A stretch of 64,000 nt of DNA. Source: Rugalucina vietnamica (lineage: Eukaryota; Mollusca; Bivalvia; Lucinida; Lucinidae). Below are positions 11,606 to 23,825 of the stretch, piece after piece. The notes under the pieces are model-generated. The model did no database searches and was not told the DNA's origin. It was given only the letters and a program-made list of their open reading frames with translations. Positions within the stretch are counted from its first letter, which is position 1; each line of letters begins with the position of its first letter. The stretch covers positions 7,604,006 through 7,668,005 of the forward strand of contig OZ024877.1 in the NCBI GenBank assembly GCA_964017185.1, read 5' to 3'. Position numbers and translations under genes: made by a program.

Positions 11606-13645
11606 AACAATCTGTTAAAGGGAAGCTACCCATAAATTCAGTGACAATATAGAAAGTAACTGCATCCAACAAAAAAATTCTACAATTTAAATTATGAAAA
11701 AAAAACAACAACTGTCTACATAACTAATAAAGCAGGCTGATCAAACAGCACAGACTGATCAACTCTGCGTAGATAGCAGGCTTTATTTCTAAAGAATTTC
11801 AAAACTATACATGTATAAGACACTCACCTATACACAAGATCCTTTCACAATTTTCACCGAAGTTCATTAACAGATAAGACTGTCTCTCAAAACTGGTTTA
11901 ATTTCCCTAAAAATAGCTGCTCCGTCTCTTGATTTGAAACCTTACACAACTATCAAGATAATTGTGTTCACGATTTTCAATTTAAGTATCAACAATGACA
12001 AAAAGTCCTAGATTTTGATTAAGTGTTTTAACATTCAGGCATTCTTTTATCAAATCTTTATTGACATTAAGTCTTCGTCTGCTTTGTTTATCCACTTTCC
12101 ACTCAGTCGCTAATAATCCTTTCTAATATTCGAGCTTATACAAACAAGTTTTATGAGAAAAAGCAAGGTTTTAGCCAATTAAAATGAATGATGATTATTG
12201 GCTTTATGTTTTTACTTTAGAGAGATATCAAGCATAAACAATATTGCTAAAACACAACCATTATAATCACATGCCAAACGAAACGTTTTTTCATATTTAA
12301 GCCAATTATCTGCTTTCGAATTTCATGAGTTGATTTTTATCTTTATGCTACACTCTTAATCAAGCGCCTACATGTATATCTGTATAAATTCATCAAAACA
12401 CATCCTTTCATTTACGATGAATGCTTTCAATTTTACACCTGTGTTTAGCCAAACTGTGTTTTTCAACTAATATAAATCATACAATCGTTATCAGTCAATA
12501 GCATAAAACTTCATAAAACCTATTAACAAAAAGTTGCATAACCTAGAGTACACCTAATCTCCCCTCTTGTTTGATGAGAGAACATTTCTATAACATTCTA
12601 ACACAATTAAACTGGTCATTCAAACAATGGCCAAAATTCTCAAATTGGAGTAATTTTCTTAACACCCCCAGGTAGCTTTGGTTGGTCAGGTATTGTCTTG
12701 CTGTAATTCAGGATTGAAATTACACAATTGTGCCCCAGGCCAGCTTTGGCAGTTTGTCTCTTACAAATTTATTTGCCAATTTACTAATTAAAGTGTATGG
12801 TAAATATCCCATAATTCTTTACAACAATAGCCGGTTTCCTGTCCATTGTTTCCATTAAATAGAAGGTTGCCTAATCCTAGCCATGACCCTCAGTGTGACA
12901 AAACTACCCAGGAGCTATTTTATTCAGAAAACAAAAGATGGCAGTCATCAGCAAATCTTATTTAAACATTTCGCTAAAATGACCATAATTATTTTAGTAG
13001 GTCAGCCACTAGAAATGACCATTTGAAACCGAAAAAACACTCAAAACTTAAGCCGGTTTAATGAGCAACTGTTTGAGATCAGAGAAAAGATAGGTGGGGC
13101 ACTTGCGTTTTGTTGTAAAGCAATTTTCCTTGTTTCTGTATGGCTGTGGGGAGGATGCTCATTGGAACCATCTCAAACAGGTCATAATACACAACCACAA
13201 CATATTTGTAGGGCTGGAGAAACTCGTATCTATATCGCACAATGCAGTTTCTCGGTCAGACCGCACAAAATCTCAAAAGGGTAACATTTTCCTATACCTT
13301 TTCAGCAATCTCTCAGCTCATTCACAATGTCCCCACAATCAAGGCCGTGATAAACTTGATACCCAAACATATGCAGCTGCTTACAGCAATGTGGCAATAT
13401 GACACCCAGCTCATGTTACGACCTTTCACCCCTCTAATTAGGCTAAATGTGAACAACTTTTTAGGTGACAGGAAATTGAATATGTCGGTAATCTGCCTAT
13501 CAGTAATTATAACCTACAGGAATGGTTGCAAGCACTATTTTGTCCTCCTTAGTAGATAATAATTGTGGGACCATACCTAATGTGCCTCACACACAACGTT
13601 GGGTTTCCACAGTTCATCAAATATGAAGGATTATGTAAATTGCAT
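11606..13645. other. No element recognised
   Basis: Unique-looking sequence. Two overlapping ORFs of about 100 codons (13094-13402, 13242-13559) lack family features and splice context. Confidence 0.5.
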
Positions 13646-13653
13646 CTATTATC

Positions 13654-14264
13654 GGGTCCGTGACACTTCGCCGAAAACCACTTTGCCGAAAAGACACTTC
13701 GCCGATGCGACACTTTGCCGAATGCGACACTTCGCCGAAATATTGCCGAAATTCGGCAAAAATGTCGAAAAAGATGTTTTTAAGAGTATTTCATACAATG
13801 TGATTTTTTATAACTTTTACTTGAATCCACAGCATTATAACGATTTTAACAATTAAATTTGTATAAATCTATAAAAAGAGGCATTCTAAATTCTTAAGTA
13901 ATTAAGAAATGATTAGGTACATCAATGACCAATTATGGCGATCAACTAATTAATATATGACCAATTCAAAACATGGCGATAAACCTAATAAATTAATCAT
14001 ATTATAATTGACATGAGCATATTTTACTTCATAAATAAACAAACAAGGTAAAACAAACATAAAACTTAATTATAAGGAACTTATAAAGACAATTAAGGCT
14101 CATCTACTAACGTTAATTTCCCTCAAGCATGACTCATTGTTAACCATTTAAAACTTTCGGCGAAGTGTCGCACCTGTGAAGATTTCGGCATGGATGTCAG
14201 CATTGTGTCGTTTCGGCGAAATGTCTTTTCGGCGAAGTGGTTTTCGGCAAAGTGTCGTGCACCG
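13654..14264. mobile_element. hAT-like MITE with 8-bp TSD
   Basis: The ends gggtccgtgacacttcgccg and cggcaaagtgtcgtgcaccg are inverted repeats, each followed inward by further gccgaaa/ttcggc motifs spaced about 18 bp apart. An exact 8-bp duplication ctattatc lies at 13646-13653 and 14265-14272. The interior is AT-rich with no transposase. The 8-bp TSD is typical of hAT; assignment is inference. Confidence 0.88.
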
Positions 14265-14272
14265 CTATTATC

Positions 14273-15333
14273 TTGCTCTGAAAAAGGTCTTTCCATTTCC
14301 AGCCAGTTTGTAGACCAAATGAGAGAAAATGGTTAAGACAACAGACTTATGGACCAGGAGTAGACCAAAAGGAACATTGGACTTAATGGTAGACCAAATG
14401 AAGTACATGTAAATGTAGATGAATGACTAGAAGAAAATGAAACCAAAGAAAATCAACTTAAAACATGCACAAAAGTGCATCCAACAATATGCAAGAAAAC
14501 AATGTTTTGTTTGCTGCAACACGAATCAAGATCTAATTTGGCAGGTGAAAACGATGCGCTCCTTTGTCTCATTTTGAAGTTGACACAATTAAAACTCGAA
14601 CAGGTAGTTTATGTATACAATTCATTGCTTTTGCAAATGAAAATAAAGAGCAAGGGCAAGGATGGGTTGAATTCCTTTGTTAACATACCTCATTAAATTG
14701 CATTAAATGAAAGAAAAAACTGCTGTCTCACATTAAATTAACATCATTAACATTTCAAAAAACTTTTTTATCTTGCTACATTGAAATTGTATCAAAAAGA
14801 ATGCAGCAAAAATTAAAATATATTATGAGCTCTTATTTCAGTAAAATCATTCACAGCCACTCAATAATTTCCTGCAGCATTGTCTGCAAATGAAACAACA
14901 GTATGGTATGACAACTCTTATTAGAAACAACTTTTCTATATCTGCAACTGCAAGTCCAATCAAATATAGCTAGTCCAGATTCTGCTATACATCACCCATG
15001 TGAGGACTTCGAATAGGAAACATGCAGCAAAAGTTTGAAAGGCCTGAATAAAAATTATTACCACAATGTAATTTTTTTCTCTTCATAAATTTTGCTTTAA
15101 GTAGACTTTGAGACTGTAAGTCATTAATTGGCAATTAACATTTTAACTAATGTTTCATCACTATAAACTTTCCCTTTTACTATGAATCATACATTTTTAA
15201 GTTTGTGGTAATCTTTCATTTTGTGTTAATTTTCAAAATACACTAATGACTATTTTTTTAAAGCTTCTTTTTTCAGTTTTTCATATAATTCTATCCACAT
15301 TCATTATAACAACCATCTCATTCATCAACATAT
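14273..15333. other. No element recognised
   Basis: Short agtagaccaaa repeats near 14310-14400; otherwise nothing. Confidence 0.45.
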
Positions 15334-15553
15334 GAGCCACTGCATCAGAAAATTAACAATCTGCATATGCAATAACAAAGGTGCAGACCAGCTTCACGGC
15401 ATCTGTGAAGCTGATCCGCTACACGCATAGTACAATTTCCCTTCTTTCTAAATCCAAAATTTCCAGTCTCTAGCCATCTTCTGTGGTTGTACAGCTGGAT
15501 TTGTGTCAGACCTGGTCGTAAACCACATTGTTGGTTTTCTCATGATGCAGCAC
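15334..15553 (+). mobile_element. MITE-A copy A11, diverged
   Basis: Left end is gagccact; right end is decayed to gcagcac. The hairpin is imperfect (cagcttcacgg/ctgtgaagctg). The flanks atat/tatt no longer match exactly. Confidence 0.82.
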
Positions 15554-16078
15554 TATTATTATAACTTTTTCTTCATGCATTCAATTTTCTCTAAAATTTG
15601 AGATTTTGTAAAATTGATAGATCATTCATTAAATAAAAATACTGCCTTCAACCGACCAATGTGTACAATGGTCAAATCTGATGCCTGTCAATACTCACTC
15701 CAAGCCTAACAGTACTTATCTTTGGTACAGCCGAAAAGGCTAGTTTGATTGTCATACCTTGTAAAAGCTACCGGTAAGAAGACAAATTCTCTTTTGACGA
15801 TGCTCAAATAGCCACATCTGATGACACCTGAGAGAGGAAGATTATTTGAATTCTTTTTTTTTTAAATAATGTGCAACGGTTGGCTGGTCTTAATGTTACT
15901 CATTATACGGGTGAAATTAATGATGTTTTTCAAGGTGGAACAAAATGAATTTTAATTTGCATGTATAGCGTTGTTTATGTGACCTGCATCTGTGTTGGAA
16001 TTTGAATTTCGGTCCATTAAATTCTTGACAGGTTTAATGAAAAGTATGAATCTCAATTACCTTAACTATCAAATATTT

Positions 16079-16312
16079 GAGCTGCCTCATGGGAAAACCA
16101 ACAATCTGCATAGGCGAAAACAAAGACGCAGATCAGCTTCGCAGTAACCGCGAAGCTGATCAGCGCCTTTGTTTTCGCTACTCGGATAGTACAATTTCTC
16201 CTCTACTTAACTCCAAAAATTCAAGCTTCTAGCCTGCTTCTGTAGCTGTACAGGCCGGTTTGTGTCGGACCTGGTCGGGAACCACATTGTTGGTTTTCCC
16301 ACGAGGCGGCTC
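16079..16312 (+). mobile_element. MITE-A copy A12
   Basis: Full length with TSD attt. It lies 150 bp from an oppositely oriented copy (16463-16696), so the two together could form a large inverted repeat. Confidence 0.92.
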
Positions 16313-16462
16313 ATTTAAAGAATAATTTTGGGATGGGTATGCCATGGCAAACAGTGCAAAGGCAAATATACTTAACACTGATTCTGCTATGAAGTCCAAA
16401 AGCGCAGTAGGTGGTGGTGGGGAAAGCAAAATTTGGAAACCAATAATACATGTACAAGATAT

Positions 16463-16696
16463 GAGCCGCCTCGTGGGAAAACCAACAATGTGGTTCCCGA
16501 ACAGGTCCGACACAAACCAACCTGTACATGCACAGAAAAGAGCTAGAAGCTTGAAATTTTGGATTTAAGTAGAAGAAGAATTGTACTATCCGAGTAGCGA
16601 AAACAAAGGCGCTGATCAGCTTCGCGGTTACCGCGAAGCTGATCTGCGTCTTTGTTTTCGCCTATGCAGATTGTTGGTTTTCCCACTAGGCGGCTC
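16463..16696 (-). mobile_element. MITE-A copy A13
   Basis: Full length with a perfect hairpin at about 16612-16645 and TSD atat. It is in inverse orientation to A12. Confidence 0.92.
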
Positions 16697-17214
16697 ATAT
16701 GTATTAAAACATTTAAAAGTGCCAAAGTCCAAAAAAATACAGCCTTCTATCAAAGACTACAAAATACAACAATAATTAATTTAAAAAACAATATGCCACT
16801 GAAATGATCCTATCTGATATGGGTATCATATTGCGTGTGTCTTGACATGCTTCCTGTACAACTGACACCATTTGTTTCTTGTTCTCTCACCTAATCAGTG
16901 ATTTCTTTCAATTTGTTAACAATTAGCTAATCTTCATCTAAAATCCTTTATTTTTAAATCAGCTTATCGCCAAAGGTTGAAAACTTTAAACAATGAGCTA
17001 TCCCCTAATCTCCGGTTTTAAACAATGAGATATCCGCTAATCTTGGTTTTGTTTTACATGAGTTTATGACAGACAGCTAAGTTATCTTTTGTTTTGTAAC
17101 ATTACCTTATTTAGAAATTAGATTAAAATTAATCTGAAAGATTACATGTGGTTGTTTTTTTTGGCTTTCTCTTGGTTTTCGTGCCAGCATGATATGGGGG
17201 AATGCATCAGAAAT

Positions 17215-17935
17215 ACCTGCAACTGCATTAGACTATGTAATAGACTAAAAGTATTGCTGTAACTGTAACAGTATTGCAGCATTAAGTACAGCTGTAACTG
17301 CATCAGATTTTGCAACAGTATTGCAGCTTCAAATACAGCTGTAACTGCAACAGCATTGCAGCATTAAGTACAGCTGTAACTGCATCAGATTATGCAACAG
17401 TTTTAACTGTAACAGTATTGCAACATTAAGTATCAAGTATAGCTGTAACTGTAACTGTATTACAACATTAAGTACAGCTGTAAAACTGCATTAGATTATT
17501 GCAGCTTCAAGTATATCTGTAATTGCTACAGTATTGCAACATTAAGTAAAGCTGTAACTGCATCAGATTATGTAACAGTACTACATCATCAAGTATAGCT
17601 GTAACTGTAACATATTATAGCTGTAAGTACAGTTGTAACTGCATTATATTATGTAACAGTATTGCACCTTCAAGTATATCTGTAACTGTTACAGTATTGC
17701 AGCATTTTATACAGGTGCAACTGCATTAGATTATGCGTAACAGTATTGCAGCTTCAAGTATAATCTGTAACTGTTACAGTATTGCAGCATTTTATACAGC
17801 TATAACTGCATTAGATTATGTAACAGTATTGCAGCTTCAAGTATATCTGTAATTGCTACAGTATTGCAGCATTAAGTACAGCTGTAACTACACCATACTA
17901 TGCAACAGTACTGCATCATCTAAAGCAGCTTCGTC
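17215..17935 (+). repeat. Composite minisatellite, about 83-bp unit
   Basis: Built from two related halves: one with cattaagtacagctgtaact and gcatcagattatgcaacag, the other with cttcaagtatatctgtaact. The string gtaacagtattgcag recurs throughout. Copies toward the right end are more diverged. Confidence 0.8.
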
Positions 17936-19080
17936 TTTAGATCAAGTAGTGGGGTACATATCAATAAAGTTATTTCTGGAAAAGAGAAGAATACATTATA
18001 CTTATGACATGGATTTTAGCAATCAAGAAACTGAGATACTAAACTAAATGCCATATAAGTATTATTTTAATTAGATAGGAAATTGGATAAAAGAACATTT
18101 ATACTCTTTCAGAGAGAGAAATGAATTCATAAAATGGTAATTTAAGCTTTTTTGAGGACACTTTTGATAACCAGCGTTTTTCAAGGAGAAAAAGACATTT
18201 GTCTATGTAGTTCTTAAAACCATATAACTGTGTATACAATAGCTAATGTTCCTTATTATTCAATCTCATATTTAAGTTAGAACAAAATCTTGTATGGAAG
18301 AAATGAGATCGTTGTCGAAATAATGAACACCTTTTCAATAAATCATCGGGTAAATGGGAACCACTTTCGGCAGAACAAATAATGAATTTTATCCATGGAA
18401 CAATTATAATTTTTCATTCAATTTGTATAAACTATAAAAATTTAAAATTTGCCTATTGATTATGGACCTACAAGGAACAAACAATTCAACAGCTTTTGTT
18501 TAGATAGCGTCTAAAAGTGGAAATTAAACAGGATTGCCTTTGCCCAAATTTCTATTGAATTCAAAGTCGCTTAATTTATCTTCTAATATTGAAATCTAAA
18601 GAAGCATTATCTTGAAGAGAAACGAACAAAGAGTCCCTTGTCCTTGTATATATAGCTGATTACAAACTTAATAATAAATTGTGGCGAACAAAAGATCTCA
18701 TTCTATAATGTTTTCATATACTTTTTCTTCTAATGCCATTAAAAGGCATACCGAAATTGCACAATTAGTGGGGGCTAACAATCTATAGTCTTGTCAAAGG
18801 CATTCAATTTTCAGTCTTAGCGACAAGTTTAATAATAATTAGGAGTCACGCCATCTATATTTCTCGTTCATACAAGCAATCATCATTTCCATACTCTCTT
18901 CTTAACATACATTTCTAGCTTCATCATTTTCATGGTGGTTGTGCACTTTGAGTTTTCAATCTGTGTACTTGTTTACACAAAACCAAAACTTAAAAGTACT
19001 GAGGATGCTTGTAAGATTGTGATATCGTACAGCATCAATCCGCACTGTTTTGTCTATATCTAGCCATCTAGAAGGATAAT
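17936..19080. other. No element recognised
   Basis: AT-rich; no repeat or coding signal seen. Confidence 0.45.
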
Positions 19081-19179
19081 CATGTTCCAATGGGCCATGC
19101 TCATTATGTTACAATGGGCCTGCTCATTATGTTCCAATGGGCCATGCTCAATATGTTCCAATGGGCCATGCTCATTATG
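19081..19179 (+). repeat. Four-copy 24-bp tandem repeat
   Basis: The unit gttccaatgggccatgctca followed by ttat occurs four times with small changes. Confidence 0.85.
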
Positions 19180-19306
19180 AAAGTTGGTCTTGTTGTGTGC
19201 GTAATAGGTATACTTAACATTAATTGTGTCTGATTTTGGTACACCAAAAGCACAAAAACTGGATAAATCACCTCTGACACCATGTGACAAAAACAGTTTT
19301 CAACCA

Positions 19307-19534
19307 GGTCCAGAGGTTATAAAACTTTTTTCATGCTCAACTCAGCTGAGACTGAAATTTATGCTGCTCATAAATGTTAAAATGCCAACAATTGTTGGCA
19401 TTTCAACCTTTATTAGTAGCATACATTTCTAGTTTTGATTTTCCACTAATTTTGACTATTTTAACACTAATGAGCAATTGAAATTTCATGCTCAGCTAAG
19501 CTGAGCTTGAAAAAAGTTTTATAACCTTGGGGCC
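19307..19534. mobile_element. MITE-C copy 2
   Basis: Same ends as the copy at 4032 (ggtccagaggttataaaac … gttttataaccttggggcc). It has one rather than two central aatgccaacaatt blocks and is about 60 bp shorter. Confidence 0.87.
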
Positions 19535-21859
19535 AAGTCTGTGATAAATAAAGGCTGCAATGCTACTTTATATTGGGCTATCAAGGCTTCAAGAGCATGC
19601 AATATTTGTGCAAAAAAGATGACTTTCCACCTGTTAAGCTCAAACTTGTTGACTGTGATTTTCATTTTGTCAGTTTAATACAGCATCAAATGCGCACATC
19701 ATTTTTTTTCCTAGGAGGGTGATGGAAATATCAGAAATTCAAGAACCTACAATAGTTGCTAAATCATCAATGAAAAATTTCTAATTACCATTTTCACAAC
19801 TCAAATATATCATTGTTAGCTGTCAGGATATCAATAATAGCACACTTTATTATATCACCCAGGGGAAACAATCCTGCGAGAATCGTCACAAAACAATCTG
19901 CCTGCTTTTCTGGCATAATGCAAAAACAAAGATGCAGTTAAGTAATAGCATTTTAACAGCCACATTATTTTTTTTGTTTTCCATACATAGATTATTTGTT
20001 AAAATGTATTTATGTGGTTAAATGTCCCAGTTAACCACTTTTCAGTCATGTTGCGATGAAGCCACCACTTTCTTGATATTGTGGAGAGTTTATGTGTATT
20101 GCTGAAGGGCCGAAATCTGATATTCTCAAGTCTCCTTTGGTTTTGAAGCTATATTCTTCACTGACCTTGTCAGAACAGTATTTTTTTTTCGCAATGCAGC
20201 TCTAAATATCTGAAGCATATACAGTTTTCCAATGTTTGGAAAGCCTACACTTGTTACACGGAGGTGTATGTAATTACGAAAGCTAATTGCTGGTCTTAAA
20301 ATGCTAATCAAAAGTCTCAGCATAAAAATGTCAATAGCACTTAAGAAAGTAAAACAAACTTTATGACCCCCCAATTAATCACGAAATATCAATAATGCAT
20401 AAGAGTCATACAATATTTGCGAAAGAAAACCCACAACTTAAGCTTCTTAATTTTCTCAAGATAAAAGAAATTGTACATGTAAATTAAAAGGCTTACATCT
20501 GTTAAATTCAATGACATATGGTGTTATTTTGCTTAAAATAAGATAGAAGCGCGTTAAAACACCAATAAGAAAAGACGTCTGCTAAAATCAATTTGACCCG
20601 ATTTCTATTCAGCAGATGAAAATGAGACTGGTATACTATATATAGTACCTGTACCAAAATGTCCTCCGCCATTATTCCTCGCCGTCACTTGATATATTTC
20701 CTCTTTACACCAGTTTAATTAAATGTCACCTTCTTCAGTTCCAACCAAATGGCAGCAGACGACAACATGTAGATGTTTAGTCAATCAGCATACGGTAAAA
20801 AGAGAGTAAAATCAAGTGCAGCCATCTAGGCCGATATATCTTGACAGAACAGTACGCCATATTACACACAAACTAGCAGACGACTTATCTGATAGCCAAT
20901 TATGACATTGTGTACTGCGCTACTTATAGATGAAATTACCGCAGCTGGGCACGCTGAAGAAACAAATATGTTCGAAAAATGAGAAAAAACAATAGAAAGT
21001 TGACACGGAAAGCTGGAGTTACAAAAACTAACATCTGTTAAAAATAACAAATATCAAGTAACAATATGTCCTCTTACCATTAATTCCAGCGTAAGCCAAT
21101 ACATGACCCGTCATTCCGACCTCACCCAGTCTTCATTACCAAATCGAGTCACTTTCTTATTTTAATTTCCTATACTAGAGTGACAATAAAATCCATACAT
21201 CAAATACCAATAGAAATTTGGTGTAGTCTCCCAATCAGCTATTGTTACTACTATAGAAGACGAGGGTCACCGTAGGGTATATAATTTCAATTAAGAGAGA
21301 GCGCTGTTGTTTATTAAGCATATACACAAATATTAGTGCTTAATACAGTAAAGTAATATAAAAACGGGTATAAATGAAAATGCAAATGAGGCATTCATAC
21401 CCATCAAGATATAAAAAGAAATGAATCTTAAGTGAGGAAAAAAACTTTACAATTTAAGATAAAAACGTGAAATGACTCACAAGCGTTCATTCATTACAAT
21501 ATCTAAATAAAATATGTGATCACCTCCGAACAATTAGGATTAGAATATGAATAGATAAAAGCTGATTTCAACCTCAGGCCATAAAGGTAGAAAGTTAGAC
21601 AAAAAGCTACACCTGGTTGTCATTGGCAACACATTCTTTTCTTTAAATCGGATCTTCCTTAATAGGCAGATAAAATGAATCTAATTTATCAAGCAGAGAT
21701 TTTTGATGAGGGTATAAATGGTTGAAAATTAAAAGTCAACACAATGGTTACAATGAAAATGAAGACAGCTAAATTGCTATGTTTCTACACGACCCCCTCC
21801 GTTTATATGTTTCAGAATGTGACTTCCATAAACTTAATTAAAGTTTAGGACAGTTTCAC
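19535..21859. other. No element recognised
   Basis: A possible scrap of MITE-A (about 19890-19940: cacaaaacaatctgc, aatgcaaaaacaaagatgca). The rest appears unique. Two minus-strand ORFs of 62-82 codons carry no recognisable features. Confidence 0.45.
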
Positions 21860-22960
21860 TTGCATTCTTGCAAATGACAGAAGATGAAAAATGTTGAACA
21901 TAACCGTAGCAGCATTTACATTCACAATTATGTTTAACATGGGCTGTGTTCCATCAATATGCTTTTATCTTTTACAAAACTTCAAACTCGATTCAAAGTA
22001 TTATGCACACTCACTCGCATTCTGTTATGTCTTGAAACTCTTCTTCACTTGCATTCTATCACACATTATAACATGTTTCCTCTTGCATTCTTTTGATTCT
22101 GTCAACTCATGCAAAACCTTCTTCACCTGCATTGTGCTCAACTTTGCATCATGCATTCTCTTGCATTCTTACATTGTCACCTCTTTCAAATGTTTCTTCA
22201 CTTGCATCTTGTCACACTTTGCAGAAAGTTTCTCTCATATTCTTCAGTTCTGTCAATTAAATTATTCACTGCATTCCGTTGTATGTTTCAATATGTTTTC
22301 TCTTGCATTCTTACATCCTGTCATCTCTTGCAAACTCATTTTCACTTGCATTCTATCATACTTTGCAACATGCATCATGTTCATCATTCTTGTCTCTTCA
22401 CTTGCATTCTATCATGCTTTCATTTGCATTTTGCGAGCAAACTCTTCTCCAATTGCACATTTTGCTATGTTTCTTCTTACATTCTGTAATCCATTGCAAC
22501 ATGCTAGTACATGTATTTCTTTTGCATTCTTAAATTCTGTTATGTCTTGTAACAAAACTCTTCTTTGCTTGCATATCATCTCTTGCGAAATTCTCTTCAC
22601 TTTCGTTCTGTGACTCTTTGCAACAAGTTTTCTCTTTAAAACATAAATTCTGTAATCTTAATGCAAACCTTTCTTTGCTTGCATTCTGTTGCACTTTGCA
22701 ACAAGTTTCTCTTGCAAACATAAATTCCATCACGTTTTGCAAACTTTTCTTCGCTTGCATTCTGTTACACTTTGCAACAGGTTTTCTCTCTCAAAGATAA
22801 ATTCTATTATCTTTTGCAAACCTTTCCTCCCTTGCATTCTGTTGCACTTTTCAAGATGCTTTATCTTACATTCTTACTGTCTGTGTCATCTTCTACAAAC
22901 TATTGTTCCCTTGCATTCTATCATACATGCTTTTTCTTGCATTTTATAATTCTATTGTTT
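21860..22960 (+). repeat. Degenerate 38/76-bp minisatellite
   Basis: Recurrent ttcttcacttgcattct, cactttgcaacatgttt and ctcttgcattcttac motifs are spaced by about 38 and 76 bp. The array is long and poorly conserved. A 240-codon plus-strand ORF (Cys/Phe/Leu-rich) runs through it and shows no protein family features. Confidence 0.78.
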
Positions 22961-23586
22961 CATCCGAACAGCAGCTCCGTTGCATGGCATGATGTCTTTC
23001 ACTCATCTAAATTTTTGTCCTATCTTAGTATCAAAAATTAATCAAAGGGAAATAATTATTGTTCAACTCAAAATGTATAGTCTTGGCTGTTCATACCAGG
23101 TTGAATTCATAAAGTGTTATATTGCTTTTTTCCATCATGCATTGTGTTTTTACAACAAAAAATGTATTTGAAACATCCCAAATAACTATCATTATCATTG
23201 AAAGCAGTCTTTATGATATCTATATTGTGAACGCCTCTCATTTCAATCAAGTTGCAGCTATTATTGATACATGTAAAGCTTATAAACATTGATCAATCTT
23301 TTCCAAGAATCAAGACAACAGTGCCATTGTCTTCAAAGACGGATCTTTACGTCTATTTCATTAAGAATCGTCCTGGCGTCTCCACGCATCAAAACAACAG
23401 TGTTTACATTATAAGCCTCGGCATTAGAAATCATTACTGAAAACTGCTGCTTCGCCATAAAGGATGCGGCCAAGGCTGTGAACAAACACAGAGATGATCA
23501 GATTGTGCAGATGCTTAAGCAGGTCTGCATCTTTGCTGTTTGAACAAATGTTAATATGGCTTCTTTTCTATGGACAAAGCTCATAT

Positions 23587-23821
23587 GAGCCGCAACACAA
23601 GAAAACCGGTCTTTGGGTTTTCCGACCAGGTCCGGCACAAACCGGCCTGTACAGTCACTGAAGCAGGCTAGAAGCTTGAAATTTCGGATTTAAGAACAAG
23701 AGAAATTGTACTATCAATGTAGCGAAAACAAAGGCGCTGATCAGCTTCGCAGTTACTGCGAAGCTGATCTGCGCCTTTGTTTTCGCCTATGCAGATTGTT
23801 GGTTTTCCCATGCGGCAGCTC
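23587..23821 (-). mobile_element. MITE-A copy A14
   Basis: Full length with TSD atat. One terminus is the accggtcttt type and the other the caacaatctgc type, so it is a mosaic of two subfamily ends. Confidence 0.92.
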
Positions 23822-23825
23822 ATAT

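Noticed and set aside
13094-13559. Two overlapping ORFs of about 100 codons
   Set aside because: No recognisable domain and overlapping frames. They look like chance ORFs in intron sequence.
21891-22613. 240-codon ORF, hydrophobic and Cys-rich
   Set aside because: It follows the degenerate 38/76-bp tandem repeat. No domain, start context or splice sites support it.
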